The position numbers and the translations under genes were made by a program. Shown here piece by piece: positions 41,004 through 50,773 of a stretch of 64,000 nt of DNA. How positions within the stretch are numbered: the first letter of the stretch is position 1; every line of letters begins with the position of its first letter. The notes under the pieces are model-generated. The model had not been told where the DNA came from, made no database searches, and worked only from the letters and a program-made list of their open reading frames with translations. The stretch is taken from NCBI RefSeq assembly GCF_000006445.2, contig NC_006048.2, forward strand, positions 434,001 to 498,000. The letters run 5' to 3'. This DNA is from Debaryomyces hansenii CBS767 (taxonomy: Eukaryota > Ascomycota > Pichiomycetes > Serinales > Debaryomycetaceae).

Positions 41004-41930
41004 CTATATATCATAATTATTATATTTTTCGTTGTATTCATATTCAGATTTGTCACTTCTTGATATCTGAGCTTGAATCTCTACCATTTTGTTTAGGCTG
41101 TTTTCATGTTCTTGTGAGTGTTCTTGTGAGTGTTCTTTTGAGTGTTCTTGTGAGTGTTCTTTTGAGTGTTCTTGTAAGTGTTCTTGTGAGTATTCTTGTG
41201 AGCTTTCATATGCAGATTCCGCTTCCTGTTCCTGTTCGTGGTCCCGTTCTTGATTGTTCTCCTTTGCTTTTTCTTTCTTCCCAAATCTAATATACCATAT
41301 GGTATGACTAGCAAATATGCCAAATTCCAATGCAATTACAATAGCATAGAGTACAATACTCAATATGTCCATTGTGCCCACCACAATGCTTACCAAAGAA
41401 AATATGGCTCCAAGTGAATCCATGCTTACGAACACGAAATTTATGCCGATTACTCGTCCTCGACGTTTGGCCAATTCGAAATATGGAGGAATAAGCCCTA
41501 GTGCAATCAATAGCGCTGCAATTATACCAATTATTAGCAAGGGCCATTCCTTTCCTTCCCGGTAAATTGGACGTAACCACAATATGAATCCGACTTCAGC
41601 TCCGGCCGCTATTATAATAAACGTACTAGCGTAAATGATCACCTTCCTTAGTCCACATTGCACCGGCGGATAATATAATGTTTGTATCCAAGTAATCACA
41701 CAGCAAAGAGTGAATAGTTGTGGTTGTACTCTGAGTGGTATCGACCCATCAGTGCCAAAGAAATATATAGAAAATGGAACACCGCTAAGAGCCCATAGAA
41801 ACATCATCACACTAGGTACACCTTCACAATCTTTCACGTAATAATTCCGAATTATCTGAGGCACTAATTGAATGCACCATAATATCGTACCAATAGTCCC
41901 AAGGACATTCTCTGCTACGGCATTATACAT
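41004..41930 (-). CDS. PQ-loop repeat membrane protein with repetitive charged tail
   Basis: A seven-span-type membrane protein of 308 residues related to the PQ-loop (cystinosin/SWEET/MtN3-like) family, often vacuolar or lysosomal transporters of amino acids. The first repeat has the motif LWCIQLVPQIIRNYYVKDCE with Pro24-Gln25. The second has LIPPYFELAKRRGRVIG, where the usual PQ has become PP. About seven hydrophobic segments lie between residues 5 and 220. The C-terminal 90 residues are hydrophilic and include SQEH/SKEH tetrapeptides encoded by the minisatellite below. The substrate is unknown. Confidence 0.82.
   Translation of the reverse strand: MYNAVAENVLGTIGTILWCIQLVPQIIRNYYVKDCEGVPSVMMFLWALSGVPFSIYFFGTDGSIPLRVQPQLFTLCCVITWIQTLYYPPVQCGLRKVIIYASTFIIIAAGAEVGFILWLRPIYREGKEWPLLIIGIIAALLIALGLIPPYFELAKRRGRVIGINFVFVSMDSLGAIFSLVSIVVGTMDILSIVLYAIVIALEFGIFASHTIWYIRFGKKEKAKENNQERDHEQEQEAESAYESSQEYSQEHLQEHSKEHSQEHSKEHSQEHSQEHENSLNKMVEIQAQISRSDKSEYEYNEKYNNYDI
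41107..41202. repeat. Coding minisatellite, eight 12-base units
   Basis: Eight consecutive 12-base units of consensus TGTTCTTGTGAG (plus strand), with single changes at a few positions. On the minus strand they encode Ser-Gln-Glu-His or Ser-Lys-Glu-His tetrapeptides in the cytosolic tail of the PQ-loop protein. The unit length is a multiple of three, so copy-number change keeps the frame. Confidence 0.95.
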
Positions 41931-42051
41931 AACTCTAACTCTTGTTTCTTTAATTCATTATTGCTTACGCTGCAAAAAAATGTTCATTATGTCAAATGTG
42001 CGCCTTTTGAGTGGAACATCACGTTATCATTTAATTAAATATAATTACTAA

Positions 42052-44979
42052 CTAATCGGTATCACTATATTCAAATCCAAATACTTGCTCCTCTTTGGCA
42101 ATTTCTTCCCCTAGAGAGTCTTGGAAACTTTCTACTCCACTCAGTGATTTCCCACAGCTTGATACGCTTGAATCATTTTTGTCAACTATAGTCTTTCCTG
42201 TTGCTTCTATGTCATTAGCAGCTTCGGGTGAAAGAATCATTTGTGAAGTTTCCTCGTGTGTATCGTCCTGGGTTAAAACTCTATCAGGTAAAGCCTCCTT
42301 AGATAAATATGTGCATGATAAGTCATGATTCCCTTTGGGGGTGTCAGTACCATCAGCACCACTAGATTCCAGCCTAAGCTGATTACCATCACTAGACGGA
42401 TCATATATCAACTCTCCGTTCTCATCCTGTTTGAAGTAATAATCAGGCATATCGTCTAGTTCTACGTTGATCAGTGGCCCACCAATCCTTGCTTGTGAAT
42501 ACTTAGCCTCAGGCTCAGGATCTTCTACAAAGAATCCGCCTCCACTTTCTTCTTCTATAAAATCCGTATCTTCGACCATATACTTTGCTTCCATAACTCC
42601 TTCATTTCCTTCCAGTTTCCCTATATATGGCTCTTCAAAACCTTCAGGGGTTGCTTCATATTTCTCTGTAGCAGAATTTGATTCAGGATTACCACTAATG
42701 AAAAAGCCACCGCCTCCAAATTCTTTTGTATCACTACCGGAATTGTCACTATGTATACTAAAATCATCGTCTTCCAGTTCATCAGTGAAATTCGATTCTT
42801 CATCTTCGCTGTTTAGTTTACCATGCACTTTATTTAATCTTTCGGATATTCTTAATTTCGTCAAAAAGTACTTCCAATTGTTCAATGAATTCAATTCGAC
42901 TACTCTTCTTTTCAAGCTTTCTTCCTCTTCTAAGAGAGTATTCATAACTAAGTATACCGCTTCTTTATACTGAATATCAATTAATATTCCTCCCTCTCTT
43001 GCAGTGGGATTTCTGCTTTGAGACTTTTTTTTGCCAGATTTGCCAAAATCAAATGCAACAATAGCTTTTGCATAATCAACATCAATTATTTTTGCCGCTC
43101 TTTCTGCAATCTTCATTGAAAATTGTGATGTAGTATCAACTAAATATCCATTATCTGGTAGCATACTAGGAGTATAAATATCGATATTTCCATAAGCGTT
43201 CTTAGGAATCTCGCCATGGACAATAGGTGGAGGTATGTATAGTTTAGTTTGAAACTCTGCATAGAGCCTTGTAGTTTCTTCTTCCTCATCATCATCACTA
43301 GTTGGTTGCTTCTGATGCATTTGTTTCTTCTTTAATTTTAATGGTTGCACTCCAACCTTTAGCACTCTTCCCCGAAGATACCAAGCCTTTGCAGATCTCA
43401 AACCGTGAACATGTGATCTTTTATAGATAGGAATAACAGCCTTCTCTTGTGATTTTTTTGACAGCTTATTCCTAAAAAATCCACAGGTACTGCTCTCGTC
43501 TTTAGGAAAAATTATTTCATTTTGCTTCAACTGTGATTCCAATGCATACACCGGATGGTTTTTGAAATCAGCAATATTATTCGGTACTCCTTCAGCTAAA
43601 TCTCTTGTGTGAAATTCCTTGGATTCTAAAATATCTATCTTATTAATTTTATTTCTTCTCAACTGCAGACAAGATGCTTTAAGTATTCTATTATACCATA
43701 TTTCATCTTCCTCAGATCTGAAATGTATCTTCTTCTTAACAGTCTTAGCATTATAATATAGACTGTATCTCCGGGTTACATCTTTAACACCTCCTAGTCT
43801 ATCATATGCAATTACATAAGTTAACTGATTTCTTATATCCGTAGATGGTGGTTCAAATTTGCATTTTCGTCTCATCGGCGGAACTTCGATTGTTTGAAGC
43901 ACAATAGGGTCAATACTTACCCATTTTTTAACATATTTATCCCACACCTCGACCCAAAATATAGGATATGATGAATCTTCAAAGTAATTTGCATGTTTTA
44001 CTTCGTCTGTTACAGTAGTAGATTTTTTCCTCATTGAATCTAAAAGATTCCTTTTACTATTTCGAGAAGCAAATCTTTGAAGTAAAGGGCTCTGAGTAAC
44101 TTCGGGCGATGAAGTTGTCTGATTATTATTATTAATTTTTGGGAGCTCTGTAATCGAAGTGTAATCGGGAGGTTGTAATGAAAAAACTAGCCTTGCATTC
44201 AAATCGACTGATCGTAATAGACTTACAAAGCCTTGAGCAGCTATATCGCGAGAACCTCTAAATTTTGTAACTAAATTAAAAAACTTGCTAAAAGTAACAT
44301 TAGCTTCGATCTTCGACTGCTTGATTGACAATTCATTCCAATTCTTGCGTACTAGACCTTGAGAAGTAACTCGATAGTTTAACGAATACATCATCATCAA
44401 TTTCTTGAGTCCGTCTAGAAACCTCCTGGACTTTACAAGAGGCAATACATCATCTGAATCTTTTTGGTGCAATAATTCCAAGATTTGAGGCGAAACATTC
44501 TTTTTAAGTTCCATTAATAAATTGTAATCGTTACACCATCTATTTCTAATCACACCATGTGTTAACATTAGTCCCACGTACATCTGATGTATAATTCTCC
44601 GTTGTTCCCTTTCACTCTTAGATATAGAATTAAACTTTCTTTTCTTCTTAACCTCCTCTTGAACAGGATTTATGGTTATAGATAAAGATTCTTGTTTGTC
44701 ATTTGAATCTGTATTATCAGGAAATAGGTTTAGACCATGCGATTCTTCTTCATCATCTAAGCTAACATCCTCAAAGTCACTAGAATTGACACTATCCTCA
44801 CTTTCCTGGTCGTTATCTGATATCGTAATCACTTCTTGATTCTCTATTTTTGTATTATCTAGCCCATTGAACACGTATTGTCCACCGGTTTTTCTCCTTT
44901 TTCTTGTATTTGTACCATTATCTACTTCACTACCTTTTAAGCTCTCCTTTAATAGCTCCTTGTAACGATACTCGGACAT
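42052..44979 (-). CDS. RAD4: Nucleotide excision repair damage-recognition protein Rad4 (XPC family)
   Basis: With Rad23, Rad4 finds helix-distorting lesions and opens nucleotide excision repair. The 975-residue protein has an acidic Ser-rich N-terminus and a transglutaminase-like fold (about 150-440, including FWVEVWDKYVKKWVSIDPI and IAYDRLGGVKDVTRRYSLYY). Beta-hairpin domain 1 starts near residue 474 (HPVYALESQLKQNEIIFPK), followed by BHD2 and BHD3 (KSAKAWYLRG-like segment, AYGNIDIYTPSMLPDNGYLV). A long acidic, disordered C-terminal extension makes it larger than S. cerevisiae Rad4 (754). A Rad34 paralog cannot be excluded. The divergent neighbour starts 135 bases away, and SPT2 nearby mirrors S. 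cerevisiae YER161C-YER162C. Confidence 0.93.
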   Translation of the reverse strand: MSEYRYKELLKESLKGSEVDNGTNTRKRRKTGGQYVFNGLDNTKIENQEVITISDNDQESEDSVNSSDFEDVSLDDEEESHGLNLFPDNTDSNDKQESLSITINPVQEEVKKKRKFNSISKSEREQRRIIHQMYVGLMLTHGVIRNRWCNDYNLLMELKKNVSPQILELLHQKDSDDVLPLVKSRRFLDGLKKLMMMYSLNYRVTSQGLVRKNWNELSIKQSKIEANVTFSKFFNLVTKFRGSRDIAAQGFVSLLRSVDLNARLVFSLQPPDYTSITELPKINNNNQTTSSPEVTQSPLLQRFASRNSKRNLLDSMRKKSTTVTDEVKHANYFEDSSYPIFWVEVWDKYVKKWVSIDPIVLQTIEVPPMRRKCKFEPPSTDIRNQLTYVIAYDRLGGVKDVTRRYSLYYNAKTVKKKIHFRSEEDEIWYNRILKASCLQLRRNKINKIDILESKEFHTRDLAEGVPNNIADFKNHPVYALESQLKQNEIIFPKDESSTCGFFRNKLSKKSQEKAVIPIYKRSHVHGLRSAKAWYLRGRVLKVGVQPLKLKKKQMHQKQPTSDDDEEEETTRLYAEFQTKLYIPPPIVHGEIPKNAYGNIDIYTPSMLPDNGYLVDTTSQFSMKIAERAAKIIDVDYAKAIVAFDFGKSGKKKSQSRNPTAREGGILIDIQYKEAVYLVMNTLLEEEESLKRRVVELNSLNNWKYFLTKLRISERLNKVHGKLNSEDEESNFTDELEDDDFSIHSDNSGSDTKEFGGGGFFISGNPESNSATEKYEATPEGFEEPYIGKLEGNEGVMEAKYMVEDTDFIEEESGGGFFVEDPEPEAKYSQARIGGPLINVELDDMPDYYFKQDENGELIYDPSSDGNQLRLESSGADGTDTPKGNHDLSCTYLSKEALPDRVLTQDDTHEETSQMILSPEAANDIEATGKTIVDKNDSSVSSCGKSLSGVESFQDSLGEEIAKEEQVFGFEYSDTD

Positions 44980-45114
44980 ATATTTGTTTCATTAGTTGAA
45001 CTGTGTAAACTTTTTTTCTATTTTCTGAGATATTAATCTTCAAATCTGAGCTCAAATATTTTAGATCAAAAGCATCACTTAGCCCATTCGATCCAGTGGA
45101 GTTATGCATGAACA

Positions 45115-47634
45115 ATGATAATATTATTAAATCGATTCAAGCGACTAAAGTTGATGCTTGATTGTAAAATCCTAATAAATAAAGCTTGTTTTGGGACTTT
45201 TAATTCTAGATTACATGATAGGCTCCACCTCCAAATATTTGATAGAACTATGGACAAACCACATCGGTCGTTCTACCGCTCATTAGATAGAGAAAGGCTA
45301 TTATATAAGAAGAAGTATGTTGTTATAGAGCCATCTATAAAGTATCTACTAGTCAAACTTCAAAAAGAAAGAGAAGGAAAGATACATGAAATGCAGGTGT
45401 CAGGCCAAGTGCTACCCAATCCATTCAAAATGCAAAACTTGCTAGAACCTATTATTTATCATACCACCCTATCCTTGCTATACATTCTTGATGATAGGTG
45501 TCTTGATTCAAAATACCTTCAATCCCAATATGCAAATCAAGTCGAACATCTCACCATCATATTGAATAAAATTGTCACTTCGAAGACTACGAAACTCAAT
45601 TATGAGCAAATTAGATCACAAATTGAAGAGCAATCAGGGATTCTGCTAGAATTAATGGCATCTGAAGTTATCTCAAAGTTTGCAGGTACCGATATTCCAT
45701 ACAATACAAATAGTGTCTTTATAAAACCGCTACAGATGGCCCTTCTTTGTTTTCTAGCCTTATCCAGAAGAGCATATAAACAACAATATTCCATTGAGAG
45801 AGACTTAGTACCATGGATGCATTCAATAATGGCACCTAGTGTCAGTGTGAGTTGCGAGTCTTTGAGAAGTCTCTCTAAAATTCCTCCATGCATAACTTCA
45901 GATATATTACTTCGTACGCCTATGTCAAAAAATGAATATTATCTACAGGCTGATATATGGCTTGATTTTATGAAAGATATAGGAGCTGCATATCATAAAA
46001 GAATAAAGCATTTAAAACTCTGTATAAACAATTTAATTTTTTATGGAATTCAATACGATTCACACAAATTGCCGGAACTAATTTTCAGATCCCTCCATTT
46101 TTTCACTAATACTACTACAGGGTACCAATTTCTGCTTGTAACTCAAGAATTTCTTAATGGGATAATTTGGAAACTTGTTTTTGATTATTTGAGGAGTTCA
46201 ATAACCTATAAACCCAATATTATGGCAAACATTATCAAAACTCAGGAAGTTGTGGTTCAGTTTCTTTCCAAAGTTGGAGATAAAAGAGAGAAGGTACATT
46301 CAAAATTGAATATTGAGGGTAACATGGGAATAGTTTTAGCTATAAATAATATATCACAGGAAAAATCGGAAAAGTTATTCAAAATAGCTGAAAAGAACTT
46401 AATGCATTTAGATTTACATCATTCGAATTCAAAACCTATGGTAGCTTATCATTTCACTAGAATATTTCTTTCAGTTACACCAGAAGAATTACTCCATAAT
46501 TTTAACAACGGGGCATCAGATTATTTTCAATCTGCCACACTATGGTTAGGATTTATAAGAAAGCTTAATGAGTTTGGTCTACTTGATGAAAAGCGATCTA
46601 AAAAGATTCTTCTCGAACTTGTAAATAACAAAGAAAGAATCTTGATCACAAAAGATATCATATTAATACTCTTACAACCAATCAAGACATTAGATGACAT
46701 TGACGAATTCATTTCGATTTTACAGAAAAACTCGGGTGCCAAAGAGAAAGATTCCTTATTGGCAATGGCACATTCTAGCTCAATTTTGCCTAAATACTTA
46801 ACCATTCTATACAGAAATGTGCATTTAAGGAATAGACCTCATCCCGAGGTCAAATATCCTTGGGACAAGTACAAAAAGCTACACCCCATAACTACCATCA
46901 AAGATCAAGAGTCACCGCAAAATTTCAGGAATTTCTCGTCAATTCTCTCGTATGCAAGGTATTTGTATGATACGGGGTTCAAAAAGAAGACATCGAAGAT
47001 TGTTGGAATTATGCTCAATGGTGAAATAAACGTTCAACCCGAGAACTTATATGAATTATACAAACTGGAGTTATTCGACAAGAATAACTTCAATCCTGAC
47101 GAATCATGTTTGTCTGCTTTAATTAAGGCAGCTATGAAACAGGTTGACGGAAACGATAAGGCATCTTGTATAATGTGGGGTGATATGTATGCACCTCAAG
47201 TTGCGATCCATGAATTCAAGCAGCATGTAATGACTGAAGCATTTGACAAAGATCTCGGAAAAGCTGACAACGACCCCGGAATTTATCCACAAGATGATTT
47301 ATGGCAAAGATATATCCATTTACTCGAGAAATATGACTACATTTCCGAATTGTCAACCATCATCCAGTGGTGGGAAAATTTGAATTTCAGGCCCAATTAT
47401 CTCACCTTATTGATGCTCCTCGGTTCCTTACCTACTGAGTATGGTTCGAGATATATCAAGCATGTTCAAAAGGTCAGAGAAGACAGTGCGAAATCTACAT
47501 ACGCTCACATAGGCGAAGATCCAAAATCGAATGCCCAAAATTATCTAGCTTGGTCATGGCCCTCTCTTGAAGAATTAGAAAGATTCAAACTCAAAAAACT
47601 GAAACTATCTAATTCAAGTATACGTATAGATTAA
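45115..47634 (+). CDS. Uncharacterised protein, probable mitochondrial helical-repeat (PPR-like) factor
   Basis: An 839-residue protein whose first 45 residues are rich in Arg, Lys and Leu with no acidic residue until Asp16, consistent with a mitochondrial presequence. The rest is helical, with repeated hydrophobic patterns such as YLYDTGFKKKTSKIVGIMLN and LSTIIQWWENLNFRPNYLTL that recall PPR-type yeast mitochondrial RNA factors. I cannot match it to a named protein. An internal Met at residue 46 is a possible alternative start. It shares a divergent promoter with RAD4. Confidence 0.8.
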   Translation: MIILLNRFKRLKLMLDCKILINKACFGTFNSRLHDRLHLQIFDRTMDKPHRSFYRSLDRERLLYKKKYVVIEPSIKYLLVKLQKEREGKIHEMQVSGQVLPNPFKMQNLLEPIIYHTTLSLLYILDDRCLDSKYLQSQYANQVEHLTIILNKIVTSKTTKLNYEQIRSQIEEQSGILLELMASEVISKFAGTDIPYNTNSVFIKPLQMALLCFLALSRRAYKQQYSIERDLVPWMHSIMAPSVSVSCESLRSLSKIPPCITSDILLRTPMSKNEYYLQADIWLDFMKDIGAAYHKRIKHLKLCINNLIFYGIQYDSHKLPELIFRSLHFFTNTTTGYQFLLVTQEFLNGIIWKLVFDYLRSSITYKPNIMANIIKTQEVVVQFLSKVGDKREKVHSKLNIEGNMGIVLAINNISQEKSEKLFKIAEKNLMHLDLHHSNSKPMVAYHFTRIFLSVTPEELLHNFNNGASDYFQSATLWLGFIRKLNEFGLLDEKRSKKILLELVNNKERILITKDIILILLQPIKTLDDIDEFISILQKNSGAKEKDSLLAMAHSSSILPKYLTILYRNVHLRNRPHPEVKYPWDKYKKLHPITTIKDQESPQNFRNFSSILSYARYLYDTGFKKKTSKIVGIMLNGEINVQPENLYELYKLELFDKNNFNPDESCLSALIKAAMKQVDGNDKASCIMWGDMYAPQVAIHEFKQHVMTEAFDKDLGKADNDPGIYPQDDLWQRYIHLLEKYDYISELSTIIQWWENLNFRPNYLTLLMLLGSLPTEYGSRYIKHVQKVREDSAKSTYAHIGEDPKSNAQNYLAWSWPSLEELERFKLKKLKLSNSSIRID

Positions 47635-47868
47635 ATTATAGAACTAAGTGTATTATAGCTTATAAATAAACCGTATTCACGTCTGTGAATATTTTGCATC
47701 CTAATTTATGACGCGAATCAGCCAATTAAATTTTACTTTATCGATTCCGACCTCCACCGAGCACCCGCTAGTTTGAGCCGAATATTTATTAACCCCAGAG
47801 TCTTATATTTATTATATTAAACGGTTCTTCATCGTAGTATTTTCTATTGAAGAGACTAATTCGTTAAA

Positions 47869-49347
47869 ATGTTAAGATTAACCAGTAAATATACCCCAGT
47901 GGCTAGATCTATTCAATTAAGATCATTATCGTCAACTTCTGCATTATTAAGTTCGACCAGAACCGAATCAGATGCTTTCGGTGAAATCGAAGTTGATTCA
48001 GCTAAGTATTACGGTGCCCAAACTGCCAGATCCAAGCATAACTTCAAGATCGGTGGTGAAGCCGCAAGAATGCCAATTCCGGTTGTGAGAGCATTTGGTA
48101 TTTTAAAAAAATCTGCTGCTATTGTGAACGAAGGTTTAGGAGCTTTAGATCCTAAATTATCCAAGGCTATCCAACAAGCTGCTACTGAAGTTGCGGAAGG
48201 TAAATTGGATGACCACTTCCCATTGGTTGTGTTCCAAACTGGTTCAGGTACTCAATCTAACATGAATGCTAACGAAGTTATTTCCAACAGAGCCATTGAA
48301 ATCTTAGGTGGTGAATTGGGTTCCAAGAAGCCAGTTCATCCAAACGATCACTGTAACATGTCTCAATCATCTAATGATACTTTCCCAACAGTCATGCACA
48401 TTGCTGCTGCTACTGAAATTTCTAACTCTTTGATTCCGGAGTTAACCAAGTTACGTGATGCGTTACAAGCTAAGTCTGATGAATTCAAGGATATCATTAA
48501 GATTGGTAGAACTCATTTACAAGATGCTACTCCTTTGACTTTAGGTCAAGAATTTTCTGGTTACGTTCAACAATTAACCAACGGTATTGAAAGAATTGAA
48601 AAGACTTTACCAAACTTGCAATTCTTAGCTCAAGGTGGTACTGCTGTTGGTACTGGTTTAAACACCGTCAAAGGTTTTGACTCTAAGATTGCTGAAGAAG
48701 TCTCTAAGTTGACTTCTATTCCTTTCAAGACTGCTCCTAACAAGTTCGAAGCCTTAGCTGCTCATGATGCCGTTGTTGAAGCTTCAGGTGCCTTAAACAC
48801 CGTTGCTGTTTCTTTATTCAAGATTGCCAACGATATCAGATACTTGGGTTCCGGTCCAAGATGTGGTTACGGTGAATTATCCTTGCCAGAAAACGAACCA
48901 GGCTCGTCAATTATGCCTGGTAAGGTTAACCCAACCCAAAATGAAGCCTTAACAATGGTCGCTACCCAAGTCTTCGGTAACCACTCTGCAATCACTTTTG
49001 CTGGTGCATCTGGTCAATTCGAATTGAATGTCTTCAAGCCTGTCATGATTTCTAACTTGTTGTCTTCAATTAGATTAATTGCTGACGGTTCTGCTTCTTT
49101 CAGAGAGCATTGTGTTGTAGGTATTACTGCCAATGTAGACAAAATCGAGAAAACTTTACACGAATCTTTAATGTTGGTTACTGCTTTAAACCCAAAGATT
49201 GGTTATGATGCTGCTTCAAAGACTGCCAAGAATGCTCACAAGAAGGGTTTAACTTTGAAAGAATCTGCTTTGGAATTGGGTGTTTTAAATGAACAAGAAT
49301 TCGACGAATGGGTCAGACCAGAAAAGATGATTGGTCCAAAGGATTAG
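47869..49347 (+). CDS. FUM1: Fumarate hydratase (class II fumarase)
   Basis: Interconverts fumarate and L-malate in the TCA cycle; in yeast one gene supplies both mitochondrial and cytosolic enzyme. The 492 residues begin with an Arg/Ser/Leu-rich presequence (to about residue 25, [19 protein letters not shown]) before [20 protein letters not shown]. The family signature [11 protein letters not shown] is at 345-355, and [13 protein letters not shown] and SSNDTFPT supply active-site residues. Codon bias is high, in keeping with strong expression. Confidence 0.98.
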   Translation: MLRLTSKYTPVARSIQLRSLSSTSALLSSTRTESDAFGEIEVDSAKYYGAQTARSKHNFKIGGEAARMPIPVVRAFGILKKSAAIVNEGLGALDPKLSKAIQQAATEVAEGKLDDHFPLVVFQTGSGTQSNMNANEVISNRAIEILGGELGSKKPVHPNDHCNMSQSSNDTFPTVMHIAAATEISNSLIPELTKLRDALQAKSDEFKDIIKIGRTHLQDATPLTLGQEFSGYVQQLTNGIERIEKTLPNLQFLAQGGTAVGTGLNTVKGFDSKIAEEVSKLTSIPFKTAPNKFEALAAHDAVVEASGALNTVAVSLFKIANDIRYLGSGPRCGYGELSLPENEPGSSIMPGKVNPTQNEALTMVATQVFGNHSAITFAGASGQFELNVFKPVMISNLLSSIRLIADGSASFREHCVVGITANVDKIEKTLHESLMLVTALNPKIGYDAASKTAKNAHKKGLTLKESALELGVLNEQEFDEWVRPEKMIGPKD

Positions 49348-49370
49348 ATTTTCTTATGAGCCTTCTATAC

Positions 49371-49394
49371 AACTATTTATATAACTATTTATAC
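49371..49394 (+). repeat. Small 12-base tandem duplication
   Basis: Two adjacent copies, AACTATTTATAT and AACTATTTATAC, just after the FUM1 stop, in its 3' UTR. Probably simple slippage. Confidence 0.6.
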
Positions 49395-49585
49395 AAATCT
49401 ATAAAAAGCTTACAGATATTTATAATTAAAGGAACATTGAATTTAGGTATATCTCTATTGGGTGTGTGTTTACCGAGTTCGCTATTCACAATGTACTTGA
49501 GTCCATCTTATGACCAGGCCTTAATTGTGAATAGTTCATATCAGTCAGTCACCCCAACTTGTTCTGATTTCATTACTAGGTACAT

Positions 49586-50647
49586 ATGTCTCTATCGAAT
49601 ATATTGCAGCATGTTAAAAGAAAAGGTCAAATTATACCTAAAACAAATCAATCTGGTAGAGATGGGACACCTGAAACCAACAGGAGTACCGAAGAACTGA
49701 ATAATAAAAATCAGTATAGATACAGCAATGGGGAAACTAGAACTGTTGATCCTGTAGTTGCTAGGTTAAAGGCAGCGCGTAAGTTAGAGAGAGAGAGAAA
49801 AGAGCAAGAAGCAAGAGAAAAGAAAGGATTAGCACCGAAGAAGCCAAAAAGTGTCCCGAGAACCAATACCAATAGCTCACGAAACAATGAGGTCAAGAAT
49901 AACAACGGAGTAGGTAGAATGAACAACTCCAGTATACGCTCCGGTGCTAACATGTGTCCAAACGTACCACCATCGCATAAACCTGTTAAAAAGATGAATT
50001 TTAATGATTTAATGAAAAAAGCATCAAAAATTGACCAAAGCAAACTATCAGTATCCATTAAACCAAAAGCAAAATCTCCTGAAGTTCGTCCAACAACTTC
50101 TAAACATAAACCTCTGTCAAGGGCCAGCTCTGCGCCTACTGAAGGGTACAGAAATGTACCTAAAAGAAAAGAAGGTCGCCCCACAACTTCCAAGTATTCT
50201 AATTCAGATGATAATAAACCTTCAGCAAGGGCTCCATTACCTGTTAGAAAGCCATCAACGAAACTAGAGGAGAAATTAAAGTCTTCTGGTAAGACAAAAC
50301 CTAGTGATACTCGAAGCAATAGATCTCGCTCCTACAACGATTCCGAAGATGAATACTCCGAATCGTTTATTGTATCTGATGAAGAAGAAGCTGATTATGG
50401 GAATTCAAATGTACCAGACTATGATAGGGATGAAATCTGGGCAATTTTTAATAGAGGTAAGAAAAGATCGTATTATGATAGATATGATAATGACGACTCT
50501 GGGGATGATATGGAAGCAACCGGTGCAGAAATATGGGAAGAAGAGAGGAGATCCAAGCGCAATGCTGAATTAGAAGATCGTAAAGAACTTGAAGAAGAGC
50601 AAAGGTTAGCAGCTTTGAAGAAGGCTAGGAAAATGAAACAACGTTAA
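49586..50647 (+). CDS. SPT2: Spt2 histone chaperone / chromatin protein
   Basis: HMG-like transcription-elongation factor that binds H3-H4 and DNA and suppresses spurious initiation in transcribed genes. The 353 residues (S. cerevisiae 333) are basic and disordered in the middle. Conserved blocks are MNFNDLMKKASK and, at the C-terminus, the H3-H4-binding SPT2 domain beginning YDRDEIWAIFNRGKKRSYYD and ending EEERRSKRNAELEDRKELEE followed by a basic tail. Spt2 neighbours Rad4 in S. cerevisiae as well. Confidence 0.95.
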   Translation: MSLSNILQHVKRKGQIIPKTNQSGRDGTPETNRSTEELNNKNQYRYSNGETRTVDPVVARLKAARKLERERKEQEAREKKGLAPKKPKSVPRTNTNSSRNNEVKNNNGVGRMNNSSIRSGANMCPNVPPSHKPVKKMNFNDLMKKASKIDQSKLSVSIKPKAKSPEVRPTTSKHKPLSRASSAPTEGYRNVPKRKEGRPTTSKYSNSDDNKPSARAPLPVRKPSTKLEEKLKSSGKTKPSDTRSNRSRSYNDSEDEYSESFIVSDEEEADYGNSNVPDYDRDEIWAIFNRGKKRSYYDRYDNDDSGDDMEATGAEIWEEERRSKRNAELEDRKELEEEQRLAALKKARKMKQR

Positions 50648-50773
50648 TAATTGTTGCCTGTATAGTTTGCATAGTTTGTATATATAACGGATTTTAATAA
50701 TAGTAAAAAAAAATCAGGCGCAAAGCACATTTTGTACCAACAGGAATAATGGTAGATAATTGAAGTACTAATA

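Noticed and set aside
41060..41290. Plus-strand frame of repeated Leu-Val-Ser-Val residues over the minisatellite
   Set aside because: It is simply the reverse strand of the 12-base repeat in the PQ-loop gene; no start context or conserved feature.
42467..42973. 168-codon open frame antisense to RAD4
   Set aside because: It mirrors the acidic C-terminal part of RAD4 and has no family features of its own.
49308..49700. 130-codon frame overlapping the end of FUM1 and the start of SPT2
   Set aside because: Overlaps two well supported genes in another frame and has low-complexity Leu/Tyr composition.
49711..50319. 202-codon open frame antisense to SPT2
   Set aside because: Shadow of the Lys/Ser-rich SPT2 frame; SPT2 has strong family motifs.
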